Under the pieces are notes generated by a model, which saw only the letters and a program-made list of their open reading frames with translations, had not been told where the DNA came from and made no database searches. 64,000 nucleotides of DNA from Tetracladium setigerum (taxonomy: Eukaryota; Ascomycota; Leotiomycetes; Helotiales): positions 1,364,001-1,428,000 of the forward strand of contig PZJY01000005.1 of assembly GCA_031472005.1 (NCBI GenBank), written 5' to 3'. This document shows, piece after piece, positions 1 through 10,646 of this stretch. The position numbers and the translations under genes were made by a program. How positions within the stretch are numbered: the first letter of the stretch is position 1; every line of letters begins with the position of its first letter.

Positions 1-86
1 AGATCTCTCACTTTGAATGTCCCCATGCTAATACAATCAAAGATCCGTGAGATTTGAGTTCACAGGACCGAACGACATATGTTGCC

Positions 87-731
87 ATGAATGACGAAGA
101 AGAGTTCAGAGACGACCTAGAATTTGGCGAGATGGACGAGTCAAAACAAACAGAGCATCCTCCTCCACGTAGGCTGCGCCAACGGGTCATCCTATACGTA
201 TCAATCGCCATCGCAACCCTCACTACCCTTTCCTTGATCTATCACAAACTTGGCACTCCAACAACTGTTGAACAATGCGGAACTACTTCTAACGAAGCAA
301 AAGCCAAAGGATGTATATTCGAAATGCCAGGGTTCTCATGGCTTCCCAAAGAGTGTATTGATTCGGAAGTCGAAGCCGAGTTCCTCAACTTCAAGCGTTT
401 ACAATACTACCGGGATGCAAACTACACCGAGGAAGTGTCACTAGAAGAAGTCAAGAGAGGAGATGGTCCTGGTTTTTATGTCAAGCAGGATTATCATGCG
501 GCACATTGTGCATTTCTCTTCAAGAAATTGCATAGAGCACTTGATGGACGGCAGAAAGTCGATGGGCTTATTCATTCCGTCCAGCACACTGGCCACTGTG
601 TTCACATGTTACTGGCACCACCTGACTTTCGTTGGGATGCTGTTCAGTTTGCTTTTACTAAATTTCCATATTGTGGAAAGAGAGGCGGGTACAATGTTGA
701 ATGGAGCAGGCAAGGTGAATGGACTAGTTGA
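87..731 (+). CDS. UstYa/DUF3328-like single-pass membrane protein
   Basis: Intact 214-residue frame from the ATG at 87; an upstream TTG at 54 is in frame but unlikely to be the start. An acidic N-terminus (1-25) is followed by one hydrophobic membrane segment (about 33-52) and then a lumenal part with conserved Cys64, Cys76 and Cys90 and two copies of the HxxHC motif: HAAHC (137-141) and HTGHC (167-171). Paired HxxHC motifs behind a single membrane anchor are the hallmark of the UstYa/DUF3328 group, whose characterised members are oxidases that cyclise fungal ribosomal peptides. The arrangement here, with the CGTT and FSWLP segments, is that of a widespread related fungal family of unknown function. 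No precursor peptide or peptidase gene is visible to the right. A gene cluster, if any, would lie to the left of this window. Family assignment fairly sure, function not. Confidence 0.75.
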   Translation: MNDEEEFRDDLEFGEMDESKQTEHPPPRRLRQRVILYVSIAIATLTTLSLIYHKLGTPTTVEQCGTTSNEAKAKGCIFEMPGFSWLPKECIDSEVEAEFLNFKRLQYYRDANYTEEVSLEEVKRGDGPGFYVKQDYHAAHCAFLFKKLHRALDGRQKVDGLIHSVQHTGHCVHMLLAPPDFRWDAVQFAFTKFPYCGKRGGYNVEWSRQGEWTS

Positions 732-838
732 TTGGATAGATGTTCATATGTAGAAATTTCAAAATAATTATCCTATACCGTGTTAATAGTGTTATTTATA
801 TCTATGTGTGCTAGTATATATATATATATATATTAGCT

Positions 839-930
839 GTGAAATTGGTAATAAATAGAAGTCAAAAAGGTAATATTAAGTAGGTAAATTAATCTTTACC
901 CCTTCTACGAAAATTTAAAGCTAAGTATAT
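839..930 (+). repeat. AT-rich dispersed repeat, copy A
   Basis: First of three related copies. Shared blocks include GTGAAT/GTGAAA, GTAAATGGAAGGCAAAAAGG (diverged here), AAGTAGRTAAATTAATC and CCCCTTYTACGA. This copy is the most mutated. It directly follows a (TA)n run at 815-832 and belongs to the 3' flank of the UstYa-like gene. Confidence 0.6.
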
Positions 931-1074
931 GAAAGGAGTAAGAGATTAATAATTAAGCCCCAATTAAGTATTTAACTTAATAATTATATTGATATTTACT
1001 TTAATTATATACTAATTCATAATAATTTACTATTATTAAATATCTTTAATTATTGTAATACTATTTATATAATT

Positions 1075-1180
1075 GTGAATGGGTAGTAAATGGAAGGCAA
1101 AAAGGTAGCTTTAAGTAAGTAGATTAATTAATAGTAAAATAATCTCTGCCCCTTTTACGAAGGGATAGAGCTACGTATAT
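1075..1180 (+). repeat. AT-rich dispersed repeat, copy B
   Basis: Better preserved direct copy of the 839-930 repeat, about 240 bp downstream of it. Its reverse complement matches 5059-5155 closely. It ends directly before the gypsy reverse transcriptase fragment, so the repeat may be the end of the element from which that fragment came, or a MITE. Confidence 0.65.
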
Positions 1181-1200
1181 ACAAGGTGGGAAAGGATAAA

Positions 1201-1377
1201 GCTTTAAATCTTCGGGAATTATTACCAATACAGTACCACGAGTACTTGGCAATCATCGACCCAAAGAAGGCCGATGAATTACCCTCTCACCGGAAAGGTT
1301 TAGACCACGCGATTGATATCGATGGCGAACCTCCTTTTGGAACTTTGTATAATATGAGTCGCGATGAATTACTTGGG
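1201..1377 (+). pseudogene. Ty3/gypsy polyprotein fragment (reverse transcriptase entry region)
   Basis: An open frame here reads the segment that precedes the reverse transcriptase palm in chromoviral Ty3/gypsy polyproteins. It contains LLPIQYHEYLAIID, then ADELPSHR, a DHAIDIDGEPPFG segment and YNMSRDELL. The similarity stops abruptly near 1371, before any catalytic residue. Unlike the other elements of the window this piece has normal base composition and no RIP-type stops. The frame stays open to 1551, but the rest (1378-1551) looks unrelated and overlaps the 3' end of the opposite TPR gene. It is a truncated fragment, not a working gene. Confidence 0.7.
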
Positions 1378-1510
1378 AACTTTCGCTGCGAAACATCTGC
1401 CCTATTGCTGGATCTTGCGTCTTGTCGGACTGTAAAATCCGAGCTCACTCCCACCACGTCTCACAAAATTGGCGATTTCCCTATTATGCGACGCTTTTTG
1501 CAACAAATAA

Positions 1511-3165
1511 TCATTCTCCGAACGGGTAAGCATCCCACCCAAGACCATTGAGTCTCGCTGTAGGGTTTTCATTCACTTCTGCTGGAAGCTCACTCACATC
1601 TTGCCTTGACGAGGGATATTTTTCTTCGGGATAGATTGAAGGTCTTGGTGCAACTTGCTTCCTTCGGATTTGTTGCAATGTAGATCTAGTAGCATCCTCC
1701 TGCGTAATTGTTTGGCCTAGATCATCCTTAGAAGCACTGTGGTTGAAGTCTTGCCCGTTGCTATCTTGCGATGTTGTAAAGGACTTGGATTCGGCTGCAG
1801 GCCGTAGCGGCATTCCCGGTCGCTTGAATGGATTAGTAGTGAAAGCTGCAGAAATTTCGAGGTCTAGAGACTCCCCCTTATCGCTGTCATCGCTATCATT
1901 TTCGATGGTCTCAATTTCGTTGTCTTCGATTTTCCCATCAGATTTGCCATACAGAAATTTTCCAAACAGTCGGGAGCTAGACTTCCGTTTTCCTTTGGTA
2001 GAGTCTTGCGAGCTAGTCTTCTCGAGCTTCTCTACGGCTTCACAAGTGGTGGTCTTCTTTTCGGGAGAGGCATCATCATCATCATGAGGACCCGGTTCGA
2101 CAGTTGTGGCCTTGCTCGACACTCGGGGGCCCATTCCCCAATATGACCTTCTATTTTTCTGCTTTTGCCAAGACCACCACTGTCAATCTTGTCAGGATCA
2201 GTATTTGAACCCGTGGTCTCTTACTGCATGGTCCGAAGCTCATAGATCCGCTTGCTGGCAGCCAATACATCTGGGTGGTTGGTATTTATCTTTTTTCCCC
2301 TTCCTTTCAAAGTCTGTTCTGCCAACTTCATCGCTTGGCCTAGGCCCTGTTTGGTAGCATGTGCTTCGGAGAGACGAAAGAGTGCTGTAAGGGCTGTTGG
2401 ATGCTGTTCTCCTGCAATCTTTTTCAGACCATCGTATGCCTGTTGTTGCTGAATTATTGCAAGGTCTATTTGTGATGCGTCCACCAACATTAGGGCTGAA
2501 GCAATGCTGATTGAGATTCGTAGGTTTTTACGTGATGTTTACCGAACGCTATTTGAAACCCATTCCACGCCGTAGACTGATGCCGTAATGCTTCTTCGTA
2601 TCTACCTTGTATCACTCGAGTTTTACCTAGCATGTTCTGTATGAAAAAGTTGTACTGACGATCTGGTCCAAATGGGTGCTCTTTTTCGATAAGGTTGATC
2701 AGGAATAAGAAAATCGTTTCAGCTTCTTCTATTTTACCAATCGTAATGAGCGAGCTTGCAAAGGTATAACGCGCTTCTTGTGTAAGGATATGCGTCGGAC
2801 CATAAGTGGCAGTCGATACCTTCAAGAACTCTGCTGCTGTCTTTTCCGCCTCATTATACTTAGCCTGTGCGCACTGAACGAATTGAAGCCGCTGCATGAT
2901 CATCATGGTACTCCTATCAGCTTTACCAGCAAGATGTTTCCGTCCATTCCAGGCGGCCTTGATCAAGTCCTCCGCTTGGTTGTAGTTTCCTGAAAACTCA
3001 AGGACTGTTGCAAGACGTCTCCGAGATTCAGGAATACTCGGATGATTCGGCTCTAAGACTTTCTCACGTCTAGATAGAACTTTCTCAGAAAATCTCTTTG
3101 CCTCAAAAAGCTTGCCTTGGGATTGCAAAATAAGGGCAAGAACATCCAAAGCATCGAAGTAAGTC
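1511..3165 (-). pseudogene. Tetratricopeptide (kinesin-light-chain-type TPR) gene, 5'-truncated and frameshifted
   Basis: Reading leftwards from 3165 there are at least four degenerate TPR units of the fungal kinesin-light-chain type (repeated HP..L, A..L and A...A spacing; for example EPNHPSIPESRRRLA, YGPTHILTQEARYTFA and GEQHPTALTALFRLSE). The coding then passes into a Ser/Asp/Glu/Lys-rich disordered tail that ends at 1511 in GLGWDAYPFGE. The frame changes once near 2490-2500, beside a CCC run, inside a TPR unit. A 48-bp GTAAAC...CAG intron could remove the break but would delete a TPR helix, so I prefer a frameshift. A well-formed intron (2151-2224; GTAAGA donor, CTGAC branch, ATAG acceptor) joins the tail. 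The N-terminus, where such proteins often carry an effector or NTPase domain, is missing: homology ends where the GC-rich edge of the pogo-like element begins. Confidence 0.65.
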
Positions 3166-4178
3166 CCCACCCTACCCTTTCGGCCACCCCACTAAACCTC
3201 ATCCGTAGCTGCATATTACTGCTTAAAAAATTAATATCCTTTTTATTCTTCTATAAATTACTATTGAATTTATACTTTAAATTATAATAATGCGAAACTC
3301 TCGATATATTAAATTTAATATAAGGCAAGCATTCGAGGAGGTTAAAAATAAGAAGTCTATTCGTAAAGTTGCTTTAAAGTGAGGTATTTTAAGGACGACT
3401 TTATAAGTACGATTATAATAGAACTCTACTCGTCGAGATAGTGCCGAATACATATAAAGGCTTCCTTAAGTAATAAAAGATTAACTTATAAATTAAGTAT
3501 TAATTTAGGAAGCTCTCGGCTATAATATTACTCACTCGCAGTTAAAGGTCTTCGGTGAATATCTTTATAAGCTTTAAAGCGATATTATACTACTCGGAAA
3601 GCGATAAGTCCGGAGGTTCTTATTATAGAATCTAATACTTAAGATTAAAAGGCAACTTATAATCGATTCTATACGAATAAATAGCGCTAGGTCCGATATA
3701 ATTAAGGCTTAATTCTAGAATTTTTAGATTCCGGCTATTTAAGTTATTAAGTTAAAGAATCGATAGAATATAGACGAGGCTAGTATTATAAAAGGTTATA
3801 AGTATAATAAATTAATCCTTAATATCTCGAAAAAATATATTTTATTTAAAAGAAATAAGCTAATATTAAGAGTTAGATATTATTTATTAAGGTTATTTCT
3901 ATTATCGACGTTAGAATTAGTTTGCTTATTATAAATAAAGGAAAGTTAACATAATAATAATAGTTCCCGACCGATATTGATATATTTATATTATAATTAT
4001 TTATTATAATAAATAATAAATAAATAATTGACTATATAGCTCTAAAATAGCTTAAACGGGTGTTTATTCCGAAGATAACACCGGCCAATAGTTCGGCACA
4101 ATTACTTATCTTAAATAGTTATAGAAGCTATAAAACTATTAAATTTATATTTAAAAACCTCGAATTAAATATATATCT
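3160..4178 (+). mobile_element. RIP-decayed pogo/Fot1-type DNA transposon (DDE_1 transposase)
   Basis: A plus-strand frame starting with ATGCGAAACTCTCG (about 3289) can be followed through many RIP-type stops to about 4150. Recognisable blocks are the N-terminal psq-like helix-turn-helix (about 3290-3420), a CENP-B/HTH_Tnp_Tc5-like part (DSAEYI, ALGYNITHSQ, LLGKR; about 3440-3620) and the start of the DDE_1 nuclease with NIDEASI (about 3768-3788), the position of the first catalytic Asp. Order and spacing are those of Fot1/pogo transposases. A GC-richer left edge (3160-3200, starting near AGTAAGTCCCCACCC) may be the terminal repeat, next to a TA. The right end is hidden where the copia LTR begins. 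The element is inactive and interrupts the TPR gene. Confidence 0.65.
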
Positions 4179-5058
4179 TGTTGGAATCAGATAAATGATA
4201 ATATAAGTGATTTAAGTGAATTAAGTGAATTAAGTGATTCAGAGTGCAGTGGAAGTGATCAGGTGATCATAAGAGTGTTTAATGTGCTTAATTAAAAGAG
4301 ATATCCTTAAGGGAATCCTAGTGATTTATATAATAATAGTGAATCGGTAGAATCCGATAGTATCGGCTTAATCCGATATACTAAAAGTACTAATTATTAA
4401 TTAAATAATAAGACGGGTAAATTAAAATCCCGATTAAAACACTAATATAACTTAGAAATAAGCCGGCCTTATTAAATCCGATTAAAATCCCTCAAATATA
4501 AGACGGCATAATAAGAATCCGATTAATATTACTTAATAAGTAAGACGGAGTAATTTTAGTCCGTACTAAATAACTTTTTATGACTCATAAGTAAGTCGGC
4601 TTAATTATAAATCAATAAAGCTATTTAAGCCAATTTAAGTTATTAGAGCCGAAAGGGTTGCAACCATTATCGTAAAGCCGAAATAGGATAAAATATCCTT
4701 AAAATTAATTAAAGGGAGTAAATAACTAATTTAGGTGATTATTATCACTTATTAAATTAATAATATTTAACAAATCCGATTAAAATCCCTTAAATATAAG
4801 ACGGTATAATAAGAATCCGATTAATATTACTTAACAAGTAAGACGGAGTAATTTTAGTCCGTACTAAATAACGATTATGACTCATAAGTAAGTCGGCTTA
4901 ATTATAAATCAATAAAGCTATTTAAGCCAATTTAAGCTATTGGAGCCGAAAGGATTGCAGCTATTATCGTAAAGCCGTAATAGGATAAATATCCGATAAA
5001 GGGAGTAAATAACTAATTTAGGTGATTATTATCACTTATTAAATTATAATATTTAACA
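4179..5058 (-). repeat. Solo Ty1/copia LTR plus a duplicated part
   Basis: On the minus strand this reads TGTTAAATA...CCAACA, the same LTR as that of the copia element at 22826-28411. A full-length copy covers 4179-4772 (594 bp). It is followed by a second copy of the start half (4773-5058), also ending in the TTAACA terminus. The internal landmark GCCGAAAGGGTTGCAACCATTATCG is present twice in diverged form (near 4650 and 4940). There is no internal element sequence, so this is a solo LTR with an internal duplication. No clear target duplication was found. Confidence 0.75.
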
Positions 5059-5155
5059 CTATCCCTTTATAAAAGGGGCAAGGATTAATTTACTGTAAAT
5101 TAATCTATTTACTTAAAGCTACCTTTTCGCCTTCCATTTACTACCTATTTCACAT
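5059..5155 (-). repeat. AT-rich dispersed repeat, copy C (inverted)
   Basis: Reverse-complement copy of 1075-1180, beginning at the base after the LTR terminus at 5058. Shared blocks are CCCTTTATAAAAGGGGCA, TTAATCTA, ACTTAAAGCTACC and GCCTTCCATTTACTACC. With copies A and B it forms an inverted pair about 4 kb apart around the TPR and pogo segment. Confidence 0.65.
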
Positions 5156-5159
5156 ATAG

Positions 5160-6800
5160 GGAGGGTCCTTTCGATTAGGAGCTTAGATAATAATAATAAA
5201 GATTATGTCTTTGACTGAGGTTAAAAAGACAGGCTATTATAGCGAAAAATGAAACCTTAGAGAGAGAGAGAGTTAGAACTCCTTATAGCTGAATTCACGA
5301 AGTGATCTCCACTTTTATAACTTGCTGTACATACTACTTATTTTATAACACCTGTGCGGAAGCGACGACGCGCAGCAGAATCTCGTGACTTTCCTTGGCA
5401 AGATATAGGTTATCTTTTTGAACGACTTCCTATCAAAAGATTTGTATTATATATAAAGAGAAGCTCATCTGCACGGATCTGTAATCGGCAGTCCTTTGGC
5501 TCTAGCGTTGAATTTAAGCCACGGATAGCTGATATGCTCCGATTGAAAGTCTTCGGAACCAAGTATGCGGAGTAGTAATATGCGTACATATTGTACTATT
5601 AATAATATCTACTTCTAATATTGAAGCCGAACTAATTTACGCTCTCTTTCTGCAGTATAGTGTCACATTTTGTCGTGCGTCTTATCCTTAGCGAGTGCGG
5701 ACTTTTTTGGGGATATGTGTAGAACAACAACAAGACCGCGCTGGATTGAAAGACATGGGACAAGAGAAGTAGATGCGAGATTAACATCGTGAGAGACTAG
5801 TTATACTTATTGTTATCGCCGCCGATTGGACCCATGATGTTTCATTCAAGTGTCTATCGTTCAGTCTCCGTGCTTTCGTGTATACTTCTTTGAGCACATA
5901 AGCACACTAGGAAGACCCGAATGGGGAGTTATTCCACATCTATCACCATTGTCGTACGTGAATTGAGGCTGCAAAGAAATATCGAAGGGGCTTGCGGCGT
6001 ATGCAACAGCTTCAGCTGATCACGATAGCTATGCTGTGATTGGGTATTCTGGGTTGGCACAGCCCAGAGGCATTGCTCGAGTTATCGTATCAGATCATTT
6101 ATATCCCACACAAAGTGTGTGATGCCTGTCTCCAAAATACTGTGACTGGATAGGTGTGCTTGATAATATTGATCGGGCTTGATTCCAGCACGTCCGACAC
6201 ATTGCAGTTCAATTGACACTCCTGTTGATGCTACCACTCTTATGAAGGAGGCTCTGGGACCTTGTCCGGAGAGCCGTTCCGCAGTTCTGCGCAACGAAAT
6301 TATGGGCAACAAAGTCCAATCTTAGTCGTAGTCCTATCATTCTCTACCGTGACGCACAATACACCTTTATGGCGGGGTTCGACTAAAGATCTGCCTTCTC
6401 CAAGCTCTACAGCTGATACTATTGGCCATCTAGATCTGCTGCTACAATGCACTGAAGTCGTCAATGTAACTGTAAAACAATGCATATCTGGTCCACACAT
6501 GATTAATCGCTTGACTTTCCCCTTTGCGACCTGTGGCTTATGCAACTGCTATCGACTTATGACCTTTGAATTTCTCCAATAAACTATCAAGAGTGCAAAG
6601 TTCCTTTCAACTGATGCCAATGTATGCTGTGTAACAAATCTGACCTATCAGAACTTGCGAGTAACGCCAAACCACTCAGCGAACACCAAATTCAGTGGAA
6701 GATTTTGTGAAGGGAAAGCCCTCCTCTACAGCACGGTCTGGGCATGTCAATTCACGCACCCCTTTGCATGTCTGGTGCTCGTTGTCGCGAGGCTGAGCAA
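5160..6800. other. Intergenic stretch without a supported gene
   Basis: Base composition becomes normal after about 5200. Short open frames exist (for example 5354-5575 plus, 6082-6312 minus and 6262-6582 plus), but they overlap one another on opposite strands, show no recognisable domain and lack splice support. I see no RNA gene here. Confidence 0.5.
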
Positions 6801-6807
6801 TCTCCTG

Positions 6808-6818
6808 TATATATATAT
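6808..6818 (+). promoter_or_regulatory. TATA-like element of the membrane protein gene
   Basis: A TATATATAT run lies about 90 bp upstream of the ATG at 6902, in otherwise mixed sequence. Position and form suit a core promoter. No experimental support. Confidence 0.4.
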
Positions 6819-6901
6819 GTGAACGTTCAGTAAAAATAAGGTTTGTGGATTTTCACAATACTTTACAACCCTCCGCTAAAGCGCTCTTCTTCTCGCACAA
6901 T

Positions 6902-8982
6902 ATGATTTTTTGGTCACATCGCTCCACCAAGCAACCTGTTGTCACACTTTGGTTGTTCACACTGCTGTTTGGCTGCACATTCGCATACGGACCACAATCG
7001 TACTGTTGTCACATCATAAAGTGTCGTCGAATCGTAGATGCCTGCAAACGACAAGACGTCCAGGCGGATAGCTCGTAGTGTGCCAAACAGTGCTCGAACC
7101 AACTCGATTGTATGCCACTTGGCTCTTTGATTTTTAAAGACTACTCTTGCTTCGGAAAATTTCTTAACGACACTGATCACGCCCCTTCAAACTATGTCTG
7201 CGGACAATCGTTCCGAGACAGACGTCCACCTGCTCGAAAGATAGACATCACTCATGCAGAATGCACAGCTTATTGCAGCGGGTGGAGACAATCCGAACTT
7301 ACAAAGCCCTCTGAATGGGCTACACCTCTTATACAGTTCATTCTTCCTGCCGTTATATTCAGCATGACGATCCCACGACAACGTAAATTAGAGGCACCTG
7401 ACTGGTTCTTCAATTTCGATATCACAAAATGGACGAATTTACTTCGACTGCTTATGTCCCTCGTTTGTACCGGGATTATTGTTGGCGTTGATACTCTTAT
7501 TTGGGTATTTAGTATCTTTGCAGGAGCAGGTCCCATGCTTGTTGGCGGGATACACGAGGCCGTAATCGACAGACGTATAGTAGGCATCTTAAACAGTCGA
7601 GAGGCTGATCCAACAGACAACAACCGAACCTTAGTCGTCTCAGAAGCTGACAAAACCGAACTGCTGCTCTCAGTCGTGTCTGGAAATCTTGACTTGAACA
7701 TTGGGCGTGTCGAGAGAGAGCTCAAGGCTGTTATAAGCCTTGGAAGCAGCAGGACGGCAACACAGAAAACTAAATCATTAACGAGTCTGTTAAACATGAT
7801 GGCTTCGCAATACAGCTTCGGAAGCGTGGTTGGTGCGCCGGTACTGTTCTATATCGGAGCCTTCGTCTATGCGGTGATTGATTTGTCAGGCAATCAAGGC
7901 GACAATGATACTGCCCGTAAGTTGTCTTTCTATGGTCCTGTGGGACAAGCGATGCTCGCATCTGGCAAAGAATGACGAGGTCGACGCAGCGTCATAGTGT
8001 TTGTACATCGCACTAGCTGACTAGTCTTACAGATGCCCTCGCATTCGGAATGTGGTGGGTTGTCATCGTACACGTCTCTATTGTCAGCGGTTGTCTACTA
8101 GCAAGTAACAATCCCAGCACTGCTACGACCGTAGTTGCAGGTGATATGCCGGCAGCTACAAGTGCTATCTATCCTCGAGTTATCCGCGCTCCGGCTGCAA
8201 GATCATCCGACCGTTTCAGGTACTTCCTTACCACTCGCATCTACGACAGCCCATTTCAGCCTGTTCCAATGTGGGATCGAGGATGTATGAAGAAGTGCTG
8301 GATACAGCGGACGAATATCTGGACTGCACCGGAGTCGGATTGGTTTAAGAGAAAGGTCATGATTGGATATGCTGGCTATTTCTGGATTGGTATATTCTCC
8401 TTTCTGCTGATATTCGCGCCTGCTCTTTTGGGATTTATTGTTTCATACTCTACACCAAGAGTCTGTCTCAGCTGCAGATCCCTGACCTTCTTGTTATATA
8501 CTTGCTGTCAGTCAGTCTTGATCGTCGTGGCGACGCTTCGAAGTGCCCTTTATCACGATACCAGAGCTGATATGGACAGTATCTGGACGGAAGTAGAGAG
8601 AAGCTTCGAGCGTGCAAAGGGGCGAAATTGGAGTCTTTATAGTATGATTCGGGTGTTCTGCCTGGCCGTGGCTGTGTTCTTTACGCTTCTAGCTATATGC
8701 GGATCAATATTCACCAGCTTTGCTGGAACTTTGATGCAAATCATGGGAGTGTACAGAAACTGTTACTGTCTCATTCCGGCAAACAGATGGCTTCGAAATC
8801 CTGAGGCTGAGCTCATCAATCTTTCTAGTGATACACAGGAGATGAGAGATTCGAGCAAGAACTGGAAGATAACTGGTTTTTTTGCGATTGGATTCCTTGC
8901 CGTCGTATGCTATATTGGGTGGTGGTACCAGCGATATCTCAGGAGAAGATTCGAGGAGCGAATCTTTGAACTTGTAAGATGA
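6902..8982 (+). CDS. Fungal multi-pass membrane protein of unknown function, one in-frame TAG
   Basis: The product starts with a signal peptide (about residues 1-28, ending GCTFA). A short Cys-rich extracellular part follows (CCHIIKC, CAKQC, CMPLG), then about eight hydrophobic segments, three before and five after the intron. Between them lies a conserved cytosolic stretch with RKLEAPDWFF and a C-terminal RRRFEERIF tail. The intron is 7917-8032 (GTAAGT donor, GCTGAC branch, TACAG acceptor) and restores the conserved DTAHALAFGMWW junction. The frames on both sides add up to 655 codons. One codon, TAG at 7076-7078, interrupts the frame between SS and CAKQC; CAG to TAG would be a RIP-type C-to-T change. 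A 54-bp intron (about 7037-7090) could also remove it, but donor and branch site are poor. The family is common in leotiomycetes and sordariomycetes and has no known role. I do not recognise a function. Confidence 0.7.
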
Positions 8983-9048
8983 GTGCCCCCGTTAAGGTCT
9001 ATTATAGTGCAAATATATAAATCAATGTCATCAATCATACTTATTATG

Positions 9049-9433
9049 TGTAACGGTCACTGTCTACTCGCAAGTAAATAGATAAGTTAAGTTTATATTT
9101 ATTAAAAGAGATAGGTGTATTCTAAATATAATATTTAACAATAAGTACGCTAATTAATTATATAATAAAATCACTTATTATTAGGTGTACCCTTATTAAG
9201 TATTCTTAATTAGGGATTTCATAAGATAATTTATCTTATACTAATAGAGCCACTATTAACTGTAATATAACTTAATTTATAAGAGATAGATAAAACTTTA
9301 TACTTATATTATAATATACCCGCTACATATTAATGTATTTATGTATTTATAATATGTTTAAGTATCTATAATATAATATAAAAACCAACACTAGCGTATA
9401 ATAATAATATATAAATTAAATAATAATAGATAT
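9049..9433. repeat. AT-rich degenerate repeat with an LTR-like end
   Basis: Begins with TGTAACGGTCACT followed by CGCAAGTAAATAG, which is the inverted terminus of the gypsy LTR family (compare ...GTAAATAGTGACCGTTACA at 15022 and 21511). After about 35 bp the similarity to that LTR fades. It may be a related LTR subfamily. No coding potential seen. Confidence 0.45.
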
Positions 9434-9731
9434 TATTGGAATCGGATAAATGATAATATAAGTGATTAAGTGATTTAAATGATTATAGTGCAATGGAAGT
9501 GATTAGAGTGAATATAAGTGATCAGAAGAGTGTTTAATGTGCTTAATTAAAAGAGATATCCTTAAGGGAATCTCAGTAGTTTATATAATAATAAAGTATC
9601 GGTGGAATTCGATAGTATCGGCTTAATCCGATATATTAAGACGTAATTAAAATAAGATAAATAACTTAAATCCTGAACTAAAACACTAATATGACTTATA
9701 ATAATCGACTTATAATAATATAACTTATAAT
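9434..9731 (-). repeat. Copia LTR, distal half, cut by the HET island
   Basis: On the minus strand this is the distal half of the copia LTR. It ends in CCAATA instead of CCAACA (one transition), with the landmarks ATATCCTTAAGGGAATC and ATAGTATCGGCTTAATCCG. It stops at 9731 within a run of ATAATATAACTT units and resumes at about 13339. Confidence 0.75.
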
Positions 9732-10097
9732 CTGGGCTGTGGTGTTGGCCCCCGGATTTGGCGCCCGCTCGATAAGGCAAGGCGTGCGCGCGGCTCCGCC
9801 CCCGCTTTCAACATCTATAGCAGCCGCCTCCCCTCGCTCCTCAATCACCTCTCCTTCATAATCCCCTGTTTCCCTACCCTAACTAACAACCATCGCTCGC
9901 CCGTGTGCTCACAGAATCAGGCGTTCGCGGATTACCACTTATACAGCTCTAGTCCTACGTGCCTGAAGATATTACACAATCTCAAACCGAGATCCTCGCT
10001 ATCCACTTTATTTTATGATGGCTGCCATTCAAAACATACGATTTATTCCATTTGTGCCACTAACAAACCCATCATTTTCTAACAGGAATACATTACG

Positions 10098-10646
10098 ATG
10101 TACTACGATCTCTCGAGAAACTCTTTTAAATCCCTCCGCATCCACGACCTCCGACGTAGTCTCAAGAACGCGCCTGCCTTCCAATATCTTGATCAGCCAG
10201 TGCCCAAGGGATCTAGAATACAAGAAGAGAAGCTGCGTGCCGCAGGTCAACTAATAGTTCTCGATGAAGAGTCAGAGAGGAGGAAACCACGGAGGATAAG
10301 GCGCAAGAAGGTACTCCTGATATCGAAAAGGGGGATATTGAACTGGATACGAGCCCACAGAGCACCCTCGAAACCTCCAATCTCGCCTCTATACCTGCAA
10401 ATTCTATTGATACGTCTCGGAATTCGAAGCTTTTATTGGAAACATCTTGAAGCAAGTAATTCCCGGTCCAAGAAGCTACGCGACCTGTGTGTCATGGTGA
10501 AAGAGGCCTATTATCGCGATGCATCATTTACAGTCTCCCACATCCTTGACGACGACGAATGTGAGCATGTCGTTGATGCGCTAGAACGAAGCATTGCTTA
10601 TTTTGCGATGGGGTTAACCCCTTGGGAAGAAGGGAAGGTAATCTAG
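10098..10646 (+). CDS. Hypothetical protein, weakly supported
   Basis: Open frame of 182 codons starting at an ATG. I do not recognise it. The N-terminal part (LRRSLKNAPAFQYL, EEKLRAAGQLIVLDEE) and the C-terminal part (KEAYYRDASFTVSHILDDDE) look like real coding sequence. Between about 10265 and 10455 another frame, rich in Glu, Thr and Ser (TPDIEKGDIELDTSPQ), looks more protein-like, so this may be an unspliced or frameshifted gene. It lies about 190 bp from the 3' end of the oppositely oriented HET gene, within the island. Confidence 0.3.
   Translation: MYYDLSRNSFKSLRIHDLRRSLKNAPAFQYLDQPVPKGSRIQEEKLRAAGQLIVLDEESERRKPRRIRRKKVLLISKRGILNWIRAHRAPSKPPISPLYLQILLIRLGIRSFYWKHLEASNSRSKKLRDLCVMVKEAYYRDASFTVSHILDDDECEHVVDALERSIAYFAMGLTPWEEGKVI

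Noticed and set aside
1186..1551. 121-codon open frame as a real host gene
   Set aside because: It starts at GTG, and its first half is a gypsy polyprotein fragment. The rest has no recognisable content and overlaps the TPR gene on the other strand.
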